A DNA stretch of 64,000 nucleotides from Methyloversatilis thermotolerans (lineage in GTDB: Bacteria > Pseudomonadota > Gammaproteobacteria > Burkholderiales > Rhodocyclaceae), in assembly GCF_000372885.1 (NCBI RefSeq), contig NZ_KB889967.1:2290655-2354654 (forward strand). Reading direction: 5' to 3'. A model generated the notes under the pieces. That model made no database searches. It was not told where the DNA came from and worked only from the letters and a program-made list of their open reading frames with translations. The position numbers and the translations under genes were made by a program. Within the stretch, counting starts at the first letter, position 1. Each line of letters starts with the position of its first letter. Positions 45,942 to 57,209 of the stretch are shown here, one piece after another.

Positions 45942-46682
45942 TTACACTGCGCGGCCCAGTGCCTCGGCGATCTGCTTCTGCATGGCCCAGGCCGCCGCGA
46001 CCGGATCGACAGCGTTGCGTATCGGTCGGCCCACCACCAGGTAGTCGGCGCCATTGGCCAGCGCCTGGGCAACATCGACGGTCCGCTTCTGATCGTCCAC
46101 CGGCTTGTTTTCGACCGGGCGTATGCCCGGCGTCACGACCAGCAGGCGCTCACCCATTTCGGCACGGATGCGCGGCGCCTCCAGCCCGGACGACACGACG
46201 CCGTCGCAGCCGGCGGCCAGTGCGCGCCGGGCTCGTGACAACACCAGTGCATCGACGTCGCAGGCAAACCCGAGGTCATCGAGATCCCCGCGGTCAAGAC
46301 TGGTCAGGACGGTGACCGCGAGTATCTTCACCGCCCCCTTGTCCAGGCCGGCCGCTTCCATGATGGCCTGGTTGCCGTGCACCGTGGCAAAGGCGGCACC
46401 GCTCGAGGAGAGCGCGCGCACGGCGGAGCGCACGGTTTCGGGAACATCGAAGAACTTCAGATCGACGAATACCTTCTTTCCACGCGCGACGAGCCAGTCC
46501 AGCAGGTCGAAATAGTTGCCGCTCATGAACAGCTCGAGTCCGATCTTGTAGAAGCGGACCGCGTCTCCGAGCTGGTCCACGATGGCCCTGGCCTGTTCGG
46601 CGGTTGGCACATCCAGAGCCACGATGAGGCGGTCGGCAGGTTCTATCTGCCGGGAAGCGGGGGGCGGGACGGAAGCGTTCAT
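45942..46682 (-). CDS. pyrF: Orotidine 5'-phosphate decarboxylase
   Basis: Converts OMP to UMP, the last step of de novo pyrimidine synthesis. The 246-residue protein has the decarboxylase signature VFVDLKFFDVPET with the catalytic Asp-Lys-Asp network, LIVALDVPTAEQA at the N-terminus, and phosphate-binding VTPGIRP and YLVVGRPI near the end. It appears monocistronic; 260 bases upstream are non-coding, and the gene ahead is divergent. Confidence 0.97.
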   Translation of the reverse strand: MNASVPPPASRQIEPADRLIVALDVPTAEQARAIVDQLGDAVRFYKIGLELFMSGNYFDLLDWLVARGKKVFVDLKFFDVPETVRSAVRALSSSGAAFATVHGNQAIMEAAGLDKGAVKILAVTVLTSLDRGDLDDLGFACDVDALVLSRARRALAAGCDGVVSSGLEAPRIRAEMGERLLVVTPGIRPVENKPVDDQKRTVDVAQALANGADYLVVGRPIRNAVDPVAAAWAMQKQIAEALGRAV

Positions 46683-46944
46683 GGTGGATTCTTCTGGCTA
46701 GGAACATCAGGGTGCGCACCGGGTACGCGTGCATGCCCGCTTTCCGGACATTCATGCAGCCGCTCACGGCGACGGGTCCGCGCCCGGTCAACGCACTTCG
46801 CAAAGCGCGCAGTTTACCCGTGACGGTCGATGTTTGCCGCCGGTGAAGCCGGTGTGACGCAGGAATCGGATGTGAACACCTGGCAGGCACTAGAATCGAC
46901 TCCGGACGCCAAGGCCGCCAAGACCATCCCGCCCCCCGACTTCC

Positions 46945-48471
46945 ATGCCCACCGCATCCCCGGACTCCACTCCAGTCGCGCCCAAAGCCTTGGGCGGCGC
47001 GGCTCTGCAGTCGGTACTGGACTGGCTGAACACCCCGGCCACAGACGATGCCGGCGCACACGCACATGGGCTTGCCAGCCACCTGGCGCTGCTCGATACG
47101 GCTGTGCTCGATCCCGCGGCGCGCGCCCGCGTGCTCGACATCTTTCACGACCGCGCCCTCGCCTGCGCCCAGATGCTCAAACCCGATCTGGCCGCCAGCG
47201 GACTTCCTGTCGGCGAACAGACGTATCGTGCCGGCCTGTCACTGGCCGGCGTACTGATGCGGCTGGCTGCCGGCTATCTGGATGCGCTGCAGCTCAAGGC
47301 GGTACACAGGCCGCATCGTGCGGCAGGACATGCCATGCAGTGCCTGCTTGAGTCGTACACGCTGTGCGTGCTCATTGCCGCCGACGCAGTGCCGGGCACC
47401 TGGCGTACGGCATTGACATTGCTGGTTCATCAGCGCGCCATGGCAACCCCTCTCGCACAGTCCGCGGGCCGGGCCGATGCGGAACAGATGTTTCGACAGC
47501 TGCTTGCATTGACGCTGGCACAGCCGCCCCACCTGTCACCGCCGGAATTCTTCAATATCGGGGACTATGTGCGCGCCTACTCGGGAGCGGTCCAGATCCA
47601 GCATGCCCCGCCGCATCGAGACCTCGACTCCTGGTTCTGGCTGGACGACGGGCACGATGAGGGCCCCATACCCTTGCTGCGCGAGAAACCGGACCCGGAA
47701 CGCGCCGGGCACATCCTGTACTGTTCTTGCCAGCGTCTCGGGCAGATGCTGGGGCACCATCTCGATCAGATCGACGCGGGAGGCACGGCGGCGGATCTGC
47801 ATCTGCCGGCCTGCCTCGGTCAGCCGCGCACGCGCAGGCTCATGCGCGGCCTGCAGGCGCGCTGGATGGCCACGCCCCGCCGGCAGCATGCGCGTCGCGA
47901 ACGGCAGGGCGCCTTGCGCATGCTGATCGGTCTCGACGCCATCTGGACGGTACTCGATCGCCGCGATGCGGCGATGGATTGGGAGCAACACACGACTGGA
48001 TGGACACTGCTCAACGACAGCCCGAACGGCCTTGCCTTGCGCATGGACAGCGGGCCGACGGAATTGCTGCGCCCCGGTGTCCCGGTACTGATCAAGAATG
48101 CCGGCAGTCGTACCTGGATGATCTGCGTCGTGCGCTGGGCGCGCAGCAACCGCCATGGAGAGGTGGATGCCGGCGTCGAGCTGTTGAGCCATGGCGCCCA
48201 GGCGGCGACGGTGGTATTCAACCAGGGCGGGCGACGGGATGTGGTCCGCGCGCTGCGGCTGCCGCCACTGGCCAGCCTGCGCCCTCACCCGGCGCTGATG
48301 CTGCCGACAGGATGCGTCGGGTCGACGGATCTGATGATCGCGCATGTCGCGGGCGAACGCTTCCGCCTTGGCGAAGCGAGGCTTTCCATGCTTGACCTGC
48401 AGACGCCCGTTTTCGACCTGTACGAAATATCGGAGAACGGAAGCGGCGGACGCGGCCTGCCCGCGTCCTGA
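46945..48471 (+). CDS. Hypothetical protein with PilZ-like C-terminal domain
   Basis: A 508-residue cytoplasmic protein without signal peptide or membrane segments. The N-terminal 330 residues are largely helical (LSLAGVLMRLAAGYLDALQL, HAMQCLLESYTL) and contain HDEGPIPLLREKP; I do not recognise a family. The C-terminal part (from about 350) looks like a degenerate PilZ barrel: WTLLNDSPNGLALRM, LLRPGVPVLIK and DAGVELLSHGAQAATV, but the RxxxR c-di-GMP motif is not evident. This might link it to c-di-GMP or flagellar/pilus control; treat as speculation. It lies alone, divergent from pyrF. Confidence 0.75.
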   Translation: MPTASPDSTPVAPKALGGAALQSVLDWLNTPATDDAGAHAHGLASHLALLDTAVLDPAARARVLDIFHDRALACAQMLKPDLAASGLPVGEQTYRAGLSLAGVLMRLAAGYLDALQLKAVHRPHRAAGHAMQCLLESYTLCVLIAADAVPGTWRTALTLLVHQRAMATPLAQSAGRADAEQMFRQLLALTLAQPPHLSPPEFFNIGDYVRAYSGAVQIQHAPPHRDLDSWFWLDDGHDEGPIPLLREKPDPERAGHILYCSCQRLGQMLGHHLDQIDAGGTAADLHLPACLGQPRTRRLMRGLQARWMATPRRQHARRERQGALRMLIGLDAIWTVLDRRDAAMDWEQHTTGWTLLNDSPNGLALRMDSGPTELLRPGVPVLIKNAGSRTWMICVVRWARSNRHGEVDAGVELLSHGAQAATVVFNQGGRRDVVRALRLPPLASLRPHPALMLPTGCVGSTDLMIAHVAGERFRLGEARLSMLDLQTPVFDLYEISENGSGGRGLPAS

Positions 48472-48552
48472 TCGGGGCGGAATCCGGATCGGCTGAACAT
48501 CGTGCCCCGGAAACGGCAGGCAAGGGAATGCGCAGGACAGCGGATACGGCGT

Positions 48553-49374
48553 TCACCGTCGCACCCCGTTTTCCTGCATTTCGGCGACGACCGCAGCACC
48601 ATACAGCACCGTGCTCCACAGCAGATAGAGCCACAGCAGGAAAACCGGCAAGGTGGACAGCGCACCATATACATGCGCATAGGCGTGGAATTCGGCCACG
48701 TACAGACTGAGCGCCCTCTGCAGCAGCATGAGCAGCACTCCCGCCACCAGCGCACCGGTGAGCGCCGAAGTGGCGCTCACGGTGGTGCGCGGCAACAGAC
48801 GGTAGAGCCAGAACAGGAAGGCGATGGTCACTGCAGCCGCCGCCATCCGGACCACCATGTACTTGAACCAGGCCGGCTCATCGACCGTGCCCAGCGACGC
48901 CGTCACGATGTAGACGCTCAGCGCTGCGGCAAGGCCCAGGGCGAGCGGAGCGATGACCGGCATGGTGAGGTAAAGCATGAGCGTACGCCGGAGCTTGCGC
49001 GCCGTAACACGCGACCACATGGCATTCATCGCATGGTCTGCAGTGCGTACCCAGATCCAGGCGCTCACCAGCAGCAACAGGAGTTCCGCGGAAGACAGCC
49101 GCCGCGCCTTGGCGACGAAGCGACCGGTATGGCGGATGATGGATGACCCCGTCGCGTCGGGCAGCAAGGCGCCTGTCAGATAGGCCTGCAAGGGCGCCCC
49201 GAACTGCAGCATGTCCGGAAACAGCGCCATCAACTGCCGCGCCAATACGACCAGTGGCACCAGCGCGAACAGCAGCGCAAATGCCAGGGCTGCCGCCGAC
49301 TGTGCGGCACGACCTTCGCGGTGCCGCCGCGCCGCGCCGGACAAGAGTCGCCCGCAACGCAGCAGGGCATCCAT
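48553..49374 (-). CDS. YihY/BrkB-family inner-membrane protein
   Basis: A 273-residue membrane protein of the YihY (virulence factor BrkB, formerly called RNase BN) family, with about six transmembrane helices (SAAALAFALLFALVPLVVLA, LLLLLVSAWIWVRTADHAMN, LMLYLTMPVIAPLALGL and others). The family is not a nuclease; its function is unclear. The start was set at MDALLRCGRLL; an in-frame ATG 23 codons upstream is also possible but would run into the wrbA promoter region. Longer extension upstream is antisense to wrbA and rejected. Confidence 0.88.
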   Translation of the reverse strand: MDALLRCGRLLSGAARRHREGRAAQSAAALAFALLFALVPLVVLARQLMALFPDMLQFGAPLQAYLTGALLPDATGSSIIRHTGRFVAKARRLSSAELLLLLVSAWIWVRTADHAMNAMWSRVTARKLRRTLMLYLTMPVIAPLALGLAAALSVYIVTASLGTVDEPAWFKYMVVRMAAAAVTIAFLFWLYRLLPRTTVSATSALTGALVAGVLLMLLQRALSLYVAEFHAYAHVYGALSTLPVFLLWLYLLWSTVLYGAAVVAEMQENGVRR

Positions 49375-49410
49375 CAGATGTCTGCGGGCGCGCTGGCGCG
49401 ATGACGCTAA

Positions 49411-50085
<675 letters not shown>

Positions 50086-50086
50086 C

Positions 50087-50455
50087 ATGAATGCCCGCCA
50101 CTTCAACTTGCTCGCGTCGTCTAGCCTGATCGCCCTCATCCTGCTCGGACTGGCCTGGGAACTGTGGCTCGCGCCACTGCGTCCGGGCGGGTCCTGGCTG
50201 GTGCTCAAGATACTGCCGTTGCTGGCCGCGCTGTTCGGCATCCTGCGCGGAAAACGCTACACCCATCAATGGATGTCGTTGCTGAGCATGGCCTATTTCA
50301 CCGAAGGCATCGTACGCGCCACTTCCGACACCGGCCTGTCGGCGCAGATCGCGGCGCTTTATACGCTGCTGTCCGTCCTGCTGTTCATCGGCTGCACCTT
50401 CTATGCGAAGCATACGGCACCGAGCCGGCTTGCCGGCACCGACAAGGCCGCTTGA
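50087..50455 (+). CDS. DUF2069 membrane protein
   Basis: A 122-residue protein with four hydrophobic helices (LLASSSLIALILLGLAWELW, VLKILPLLAALFGIL, MSLLSMAYFTEGIVRA, YTLLSVLLFIGCTFYA), fitting DUF2069. Function unknown; it usually follows wrbA, as here, with a one-base gap, and may associate with quinone metabolism in the membrane. It converges on leuA with a six-base gap. Confidence 0.9.
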   Translation: MNARHFNLLASSSLIALILLGLAWELWLAPLRPGGSWLVLKILPLLAALFGILRGKRYTHQWMSLLSMAYFTEGIVRATSDTGLSAQIAALYTLLSVLLFIGCTFYAKHTAPSRLAGTDKAA

Positions 50456-50461
50456 ATCCGC

Positions 50462-52009
50462 TCAGATCGGGCTCTCGGCCCCCTGGGGATTGAGTTTCTG
50501 GCTGCCCTGCAGCTTGTTCAGGGCATTGATGTAGGCCTTGGCGGAGGCGACGATGATGTCGGTATCGGCGCCCTGTCCGTTGACGATGCGCCCTCCCCGG
50601 GACAGGCGCACGGTCACCTCGCCCTGGGCATCGGTGCCGGTGGTGATGGCATTCACCGAGTAGAGCAGCAGTTCCGAGCCGCTCTGCGCCACCGACTCGA
50701 TCGCGCGGAAGGATGCATCGACCGGTCCGCTGCCCTGCGACTCGACACGGACCTCGCGCCCCTGATCGGTCAGCGTGACCGCCGCGTGCGGCGCCTCGCC
50801 GGTCTCCGAACGCACGCTCATGGCGACCAGCTTGTACTGCTCGACCTCAGGCGTGACCGCCTCGTCGCTCATCAGCGCCTGCAGGTCCTCATCGAAGATT
50901 TCGTGCTTCTTGTCCGCCAGTTCCTTGAACGCGGCAAAGGCGACGTTGAGCTGTTCCTCGGACTCGACGACGATGCCCAGTTCGTTCAGGCGCGCACGGA
51001 AGGCGTTGCGGCCCGAATGCTTGCCGAGCACCAGCTTGTTGGTGTTCCAGCCCACATCCTCGGCACGCATGATTTCGTAGGTTTCGCGGTGCTTGAGCAC
51101 GCCGTCCTGGTGGATGCCGGACTCGTGCGCGAACGCATTGGCACCGACGATGGCCTTGTTCGGCTGCACCGGGTAGCCGGTGATGGTGGATACCAGGCGC
51201 GAGGCCGGAACGATCTGCGCGGCATCGATACGGGTTTCGACGCCGAACACGTCGCGGCGCGTACGTACCGACATGACCACTTCTTCCAGTGACGCGTTGC
51301 CGGCGCGCTCACCCAGACCGTTGATCGTGCATTCGACCTGACGCGCGCCGGCCATCACGGCTGCCAGCGAATTGGCCACCGCCATGCCGAGATCGTTGTG
51401 ACAATGGGTGGACCACACGACCTTGTCCGCCCCCGGCACGCGCGCGATCAGCGTGCGCATGCGTTCGGCCCATTGCGCCGGCACCGAATAGCCCACGGTA
51501 TCCGGCACGTTGATGGTTTTCGCCCCGGCCTTGATCACCTCGCCGAACACGCGCACCAGGAAATCGATGTCGGACCGGACCGCATCCTCGGCCGAAAACT
51601 CCACGTCGTCCGTGTACTGCCGTGCCCAGCCTATCGCCTTGATAGCCTGCTCGACGACCTGATCCGGACTCATGCGCAGCTTCTTTTCCATGTGGATGGG
51701 GCTGGTCGCGATGAAGGTGTGGATGCGGCCGCTGGCGGCCGGCTTGATCGCCTCGCCGGCGCGGCGGATGTCGTTCTCGCTGGCGCGGGCGAGCGAACAG
51801 ACGGTGGATTCGCGTATCGTTTCGGCCACCGCGCGAACCGACTCGAAATCGCCGTTGGACGCCGCCGCGAACCCCGCCTCGATCACGTCCACACGCATCT
51901 TTTCAAGCTGCCGCGCGATGCGCAGCTTCTCGTCACGCGTCATCGATGCGCCGGGACTCTGTTCGCCGTCACGCAGCGTGGTATCGAAAATGATGAGGCG
52001 GTCAGTCAT
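50462..52009 (-). CDS. leuA: 2-isopropylmalate synthase
   Basis: Condenses acetyl-CoA with 2-oxoisovalerate, the committed step of leucine synthesis. The 515-residue protein has the HMGL-like TIM barrel starting [18 protein letters not shown], the motif [15 protein letters not shown] with metal-binding His pair, and a C-terminal LeuA regulatory domain (leucine feedback site) from about 390. The ATG at MTDRLIIFD gives the family start. It lies about 130 bases downstream of pssA. Confidence 0.97.
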   Translation of the reverse strand: MTDRLIIFDTTLRDGEQSPGASMTRDEKLRIARQLEKMRVDVIEAGFAAASNGDFESVRAVAETIRESTVCSLARASENDIRRAGEAIKPAASGRIHTFIATSPIHMEKKLRMSPDQVVEQAIKAIGWARQYTDDVEFSAEDAVRSDIDFLVRVFGEVIKAGAKTINVPDTVGYSVPAQWAERMRTLIARVPGADKVVWSTHCHNDLGMAVANSLAAVMAGARQVECTINGLGERAGNASLEEVVMSVRTRRDVFGVETRIDAAQIVPASRLVSTITGYPVQPNKAIVGANAFAHESGIHQDGVLKHRETYEIMRAEDVGWNTNKLVLGKHSGRNAFRARLNELGIVVESEEQLNVAFAAFKELADKKHEIFDEDLQALMSDEAVTPEVEQYKLVAMSVRSETGEAPHAAVTLTDQGREVRVESQGSGPVDASFRAIESVAQSGSELLLYSVNAITTGTDAQGEVTVRLSRGGRIVNGQGADTDIIVASAKAYINALNKLQGSQKLNPQGAESPI

Positions 52010-52141
52010 GGCAATCTCCAGATCATCCGGAACGCCTCCGGACGTGATGCGGGGGAAACGGTCAGCAAGCCGGGTGACGGCCGGAGCCGGCAAATATAGT
52101 GGGGGCGAGCCGACGCGACAATGTTCGGATGAAGCCGGGAT

Positions 52142-52912
52142 TCAGCCTGCTGGCGGGCCCGCTTCGCGGCGGCGGAGGCGAAACAGCCACATCACGTAAC
52201 CCGACAGGCAATAGGCGACGAACAGACTGAACAGTACGACCGGCGGATTCAGGGAGACCGCGACGAAAGCGAGCACGAAACCGAAGATGACCACGAAGGG
52301 CACACTGCGCCGCAGATTGATGTCCTTGCCGCTCCAGAACTTCACATTGCTCACCATGGTCAGCCCGGCGAACAGCGTCACCGCGAAAGCCGCCCAGCGC
52401 ATGTCCGCGCCCGAGAAGTCATTATCGGTGGCGACCCAGACCAGGCCGGCCACCAGCGCGGCCGCGGCGGGACTGGGCAGCCCCTGGAAATAGCGCTTGT
52501 CTACCGTGCCTATCGTCGTGTTGAAGCGCGCCAGCCGCAGAGCCGCTCCGGCGCAGTAGATGAAGGCCGCGATCCAGCCCCACTTGCCGAGTCCGCGCAT
52601 CGCCCACTCATAGGCGATAAGTGCCGGCGCGGCGCCGAAGGACACCATGTCGGACAGCGAATCGTATTCGGCCCCGAAGGCGGACTGCGTCCGGGTAAGA
52701 CGTGCGACGCGTCCATCGAGGCCATCGAGCACCATGGCGATGAAGATGGCGACCGCCGAATATTCGTAGCGTCCGTTCATCGCCTGCACGATTGCGTAGA
52801 AGCCGCAGAACAGCGAGGCCGTCGTGAACAGGTTGGGCAGGATGTAGATGCCGCGCCGGCGCTTCACCGGATCGGCAGGCTTGATGCAGTGCTGAGGATC
52901 GAATTCGGACAT
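52142..52912 (-). CDS. pssA: CDP-diacylglycerol-serine O-phosphatidyltransferase
   Basis: Membrane enzyme making phosphatidylserine, precursor of phosphatidylethanolamine. The 256-residue product has the CDP-alcohol phosphotransferase motif D-G-L-D-G-R-V-A-R ... G-A-E-Y-D-S-L-S-D near residues 58-82 and about eight hydrophobic segments. In many betaproteobacteria psd sits between ilvC and pssA; here only a 167-base gap with the ilvC terminator is present, so psd must be elsewhere. Confidence 0.96.
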   Translation of the reverse strand: MSEFDPQHCIKPADPVKRRRGIYILPNLFTTASLFCGFYAIVQAMNGRYEYSAVAIFIAMVLDGLDGRVARLTRTQSAFGAEYDSLSDMVSFGAAPALIAYEWAMRGLGKWGWIAAFIYCAGAALRLARFNTTIGTVDKRYFQGLPSPAAAALVAGLVWVATDNDFSGADMRWAAFAVTLFAGLTMVSNVKFWSGKDINLRRSVPFVVIFGFVLAFVAVSLNPPVVLFSLFVAYCLSGYVMWLFRLRRREAGPPAG

Positions 52913-53016
52913 GCACTCACTCCGGACCTGTCAGGGGCAGCGATTGACACCTCATGGGCGCGTTGCGCCGGATCCGACGCGCTCATATGCTGCGCGTGCC
53001 GGTCGCCACATCCGAC

Positions 53017-53064
53017 AAAAAACCCGGCGACCGGCGCACCCTATTGTGCCGGATACGCCGGGTG
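53017..53064 (-). terminator. Terminator of the ilv operon
   Basis: A long imperfect hairpin with nested arms (ACCCGGCG / CGCCGGGT outside, CCGG / CCGG and CAC / GTG inside) ending on the minus strand in six T. It lies just past ilvC and before pssA. Confidence 0.75.
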
Positions 53065-53079
53065 TGGCGGGGGCGGGAA

Positions 53080-54156
<1,077 letters not shown>

Positions 54157-54648
54157 TCAGAGACGGAGGATGCGGTCGCCGCGGCCAATGCCGGCGACGC
54201 CTGTGCGCACCGTCTCCAGGATGAGCGAGCTGTCGATCGCGCCGACGAAGGAATCGAGCTTCGCGGTGTTGCCGGTCAGTTCGATCACATAGGTCGAATC
54301 GGTCACGTCGATGATGCGGCCGCGGAAAATGTCGGACACACGCTTCAATTCCTCGCGGTCCTTGCCGGTGGCGCGCACCTTGATCAGCATGAGTTCGCGC
54401 TCGATGTGCGCGGCCTCGGACAGGTCGACCACCTTTACCACCTCGATCAGCTTGTTCAGCTGCTTGGTGATCTGCTCGATGATGTCATCCGAGCCGGTCG
54501 AAATGATGGTCATGCGCGACAGCGAACCATCTTCTGTCGGCGCCACGGTGAGCGATTCGATGTTGTAGCCACGAGCCGAGAACAGGCCCGACACGCGCGA
54601 CAGCGCACCGGCTTCGTTCTCTATCAGTACGGAAATGACATGCCTCAT
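54157..54648 (-). CDS. ilvN: Acetolactate synthase small (regulatory) subunit
   Basis: Regulatory subunit of acetohydroxyacid synthase, 163 residues; it carries valine feedback sensitivity and activates the large subunit. N-terminal ACT domain (ISVLIENEAGALSRVSGLFS, GYNIESLTVAPTED) and the C-terminal ALS_ss_C domain. ATG at MRHVISVLIENE is the family start, preceded by AGGCGCTCGCA. About 155 bases separate it from ilvB. Confidence 0.97.
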   Translation of the reverse strand: MRHVISVLIENEAGALSRVSGLFSARGYNIESLTVAPTEDGSLSRMTIISTGSDDIIEQITKQLNKLIEVVKVVDLSEAAHIERELMLIKVRATGKDREELKRVSDIFRGRIIDVTDSTYVIELTGNTAKLDSFVGAIDSSLILETVRTGVAGIGRGDRILRL

Positions 54649-54803
54649 TGCGAGCGCCTCTTTCTGGAAATCGGAGAACCGCCGCCACGGTGCGGGCTGC
54701 CGGAGGCCGGTGCCCGTTGTCCGGTCCGCCGGTAAGCGGACCGGGCAGCCCCGGCGGTGCATGGCAGCCGGGGTCCGCGATACGGCAGTGTCGGAGTACT
54801 GCG

Positions 54804-56513
54804 TTACAGGTCTTCGGCCGACAGGATCATGTCGGTAAGACCCTTGCCGCCCATCACCATCGGATAAACGTTCTCGGTCGGGTCGACCTGGAAGTCGATG
54901 AACACGAGGTCATTCTTGCGCTTGAAGGCCTCGCGCAACGCACCTTCCACGTCGCCCGGCTTCTCGACGCGCAGGCCGACGTGGCCGTAGGCCTCGGCCA
55001 GCTTGGCGAAATCGGGCAGCGAATCCATATAGGACTCGGAATAGCGGTTGCCGTGAATGAACTCCTGCCACTGGCGCACCATGCCGAGATAGCGGTTGTT
55101 CAGGCTGCATATCTTGAGCGGGATGCGGTACTGCTTGCAGGTGGACAGTTCCTGGATGTTCATCTGCACCGAACCTTCACCGGTCACCACAGCCACCGGC
55201 GATCCCGGGTGGGCGAGCTGCACGCCGATGCCGTACGGAATACCCACGCCCATGGTGCCGAGGCCCCCTGAATTGAGCCAGCGACGCGGCTTGTCGAACT
55301 TGTAGTACTGTGCCGCCCACATCTGGTGCTGGCCTACATCCGAGGTCACGAAGGCGTCGCCCTTGGTGACTTCCCACAGCTTCTCGACCACGAACTGCGG
55401 CTTGATCACCTCGTCGCTGTTCTTGTACTTCAGGCAGTCGCGACGGCGCCATTCCTCGATCTGCTTCCACCACTCACCCAGCGCGTCCTTGTCCGGACGC
55501 TCGCTCGATCCCTCGAGCAGGCGCAGCACGTCATCGAGCACATCCGGCAGGTTGCCGACGATGGGCACATCCACCTTCACACGCTTGGAAATGGACGACG
55601 GATCGATGTCGATGTGGATGATCTTGCGGGCGACACGGGCGAAATCGGCGGGATTGCCGATCACGCGGTCATCGAAGCGGGCACCGACCGCAAGCAGCAC
55701 GTCGCAGTACTGCATGGCCATATTGGCTTCATAGTTGCCGTGCATGCCCAGCATGCCGACAAACTGCCTGTCGGTCGCCGGGTAGGCGCCCAGGCCCATC
55801 AGCGTGTTGGTACACGGCGCGCCCAGCATGCGCACCAGCTTGGTGAGCTTGTCGGAACAGTCGGACAGCACCACGCCGCCGCCGGCATAGATCATGGGGC
55901 GCTTGGCTTCCAGCAGCAGCTGGACCGCCTTCTTGATCTGTCCCTGGTGCCCCTTGGTAATCGGGTTGTAGGAACGCATCGTGACCGATTTCGGATAGTC
56001 GAATTCGGCCTTGGCGATCGTGATGTCCTTCGGGATATCGACCAGAACCGGGCCCGGACGGCCGGTCTTGGCGATGAAGAAGGCCTTCTTGATGGTCGGC
56101 GCGATGTCCTTGACATCCTTCACCAGGAAGTTGTGCTTCACGCACGGGCGCGTGATGCCCACGGTGTCGCACTCCTGGAAGGCATCCTGTCCGATGGCCG
56201 CGGTCGGCACCTGGCCGGTGATGATCACCATCGGAATCGAGTCCATGTAGGCTGTCGCGATGCCGGTCACGGCATTCGTGACGCCAGGGCCCGACGTCAC
56301 CAGTGCAACGCCCACGCGTTCGGTCGAGCGCGAATAGGCGTCGGCTGCGTGCAGGGCAGCTTGCTCGTGGCGCACCAGTACGTGGCGAACCTTGTCCTGC
56401 TTGAAGAGCTCATCGTAGAGATACAGGACGGCGCCACCAGGATAGCCGAACACATAATCGACCTTTTCTTCCTGAAGGCACCTGACTACAATTTCCGCTC
56501 CGGTCAAAAGCAT
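54804..56513 (-). CDS. ilvB: Acetolactate synthase large (catalytic) subunit
   Basis: Thiamine-diphosphate and FAD enzyme condensing pyruvate with pyruvate or 2-oxobutyrate; 569 residues. N-terminal TPP domain (GAEIVVRCLQEEKVDYVFGYPGG spread over 4-26 with the catalytic Glu in RHEQAALHAADAYSR), central FAD/acceptor domain, C-terminal TPP motif VTGEGSVQMNIQEL with NN downstream. AGGTG six bases before the ATG at MLLTGAEIVV supports this start over one 12 codons upstream. No leader peptide or attenuator was seen in the 129 bases upstream. Confidence 0.97.
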   Translation of the reverse strand: MLLTGAEIVVRCLQEEKVDYVFGYPGGAVLYLYDELFKQDKVRHVLVRHEQAALHAADAYSRSTERVGVALVTSGPGVTNAVTGIATAYMDSIPMVIITGQVPTAAIGQDAFQECDTVGITRPCVKHNFLVKDVKDIAPTIKKAFFIAKTGRPGPVLVDIPKDITIAKAEFDYPKSVTMRSYNPITKGHQGQIKKAVQLLLEAKRPMIYAGGGVVLSDCSDKLTKLVRMLGAPCTNTLMGLGAYPATDRQFVGMLGMHGNYEANMAMQYCDVLLAVGARFDDRVIGNPADFARVARKIIHIDIDPSSISKRVKVDVPIVGNLPDVLDDVLRLLEGSSERPDKDALGEWWKQIEEWRRRDCLKYKNSDEVIKPQFVVEKLWEVTKGDAFVTSDVGQHQMWAAQYYKFDKPRRWLNSGGLGTMGVGIPYGIGVQLAHPGSPVAVVTGEGSVQMNIQELSTCKQYRIPLKICSLNNRYLGMVRQWQEFIHGNRYSESYMDSLPDFAKLAEAYGHVGLRVEKPGDVEGALREAFKRKNDLVFIDFQVDPTENVYPMVMGGKGLTDMILSAEDL

Positions 56514-56642
56514 CGCTGCACCTGTAAAAAAATTCCGGAAAAGCCGCAAAGGGTAGCTGCCGCCCAGTTAACGGTCAAGGCATTTGTAGGCAGCATGCGG
56601 TCCGTTCTGATCCGCATCACGACCCCCTGAGAAAGACTCGCC

Positions 56643-57209
56643 CTGGCTTCCCGCGAAGAACTGTCCGGTTTTCTTGCTGCCGTCGAGCGCCGCGCCTTCA
56701 AGCAGGCGGTGTTCGCGCTGCGCGACGACGAATCCGCACTGGATGCGGTGCAGGACGCGATGATGAAACTCGCGGAAAAGTACGCCGGCCGGCCGGCCGA
56801 AGAGTTTCCGATGCTGTTCCAGCGCATCCTGCAGAACGTGATCCGCGACGCCTTCCGACGCCGCAAGGTGCGTTCGACCTGGACCACGCTGCTGTCCGTA
56901 TTCGGTGGCGGCGACGAGGACGAAGACCACGATCCGCTGGACACCCTCGCGGTAGACGACCCGTCGGACCTGGGACGCACACCCGAACAGAACCTCGAAC
57001 AGTCGGAAATCATGGCCTTGATAGAAAAGGAGATTTCCCGGCTGCCTGCCCGTCAACGCGAGGCCTTCCTGATGCGTTACTGGGAAGAAATGGATATTGC
57101 CGAGACCGCCAGCGTCATGGGCTGCTCCGAGGGCAGCGTGAAAACGCACTGCTCCCGGGCCACCCACGCGCTGGCGTCCGCACTCAAATTGCGTGGAATC
57201 AAGCTATGA
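56643..57209 (+). CDS. RNA polymerase sigma factor, sigma-70 (ECF-like)
   Basis: A sigma factor of about 188 residues. Region 2 covers FKQAVFALRDDESALDAVQDAMMKLAEKY and LFQRILQNVIRDAFRRRKV; region 4 covers SRLPARQREAFLMRYWEE and MDIAETASVMGCSEGSVKTH. No ATG, GTG or TTG lies between the upstream stop (56628) and the GTG at 56709, which is inside region 2. The frame before it reads L-ASREELSGFLAAVERRAFKQ, where relatives have Met at the leucine. CTG is therefore proposed as the start, with GAGAAAG upstream; GTG 56709 is the fallback. It heads an operon with DUF3619, DUF3106 and RDD genes. Confidence 0.85.
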   Translation: MASREELSGFLAAVERRAFKQAVFALRDDESALDAVQDAMMKLAEKYAGRPAEEFPMLFQRILQNVIRDAFRRRKVRSTWTTLLSVFGGGDEDEDHDPLDTLAVDDPSDLGRTPEQNLEQSEIMALIEKEISRLPARQREAFLMRYWEEMDIAETASVMGCSEGSVKTHCSRATHALASALKLRGIKL

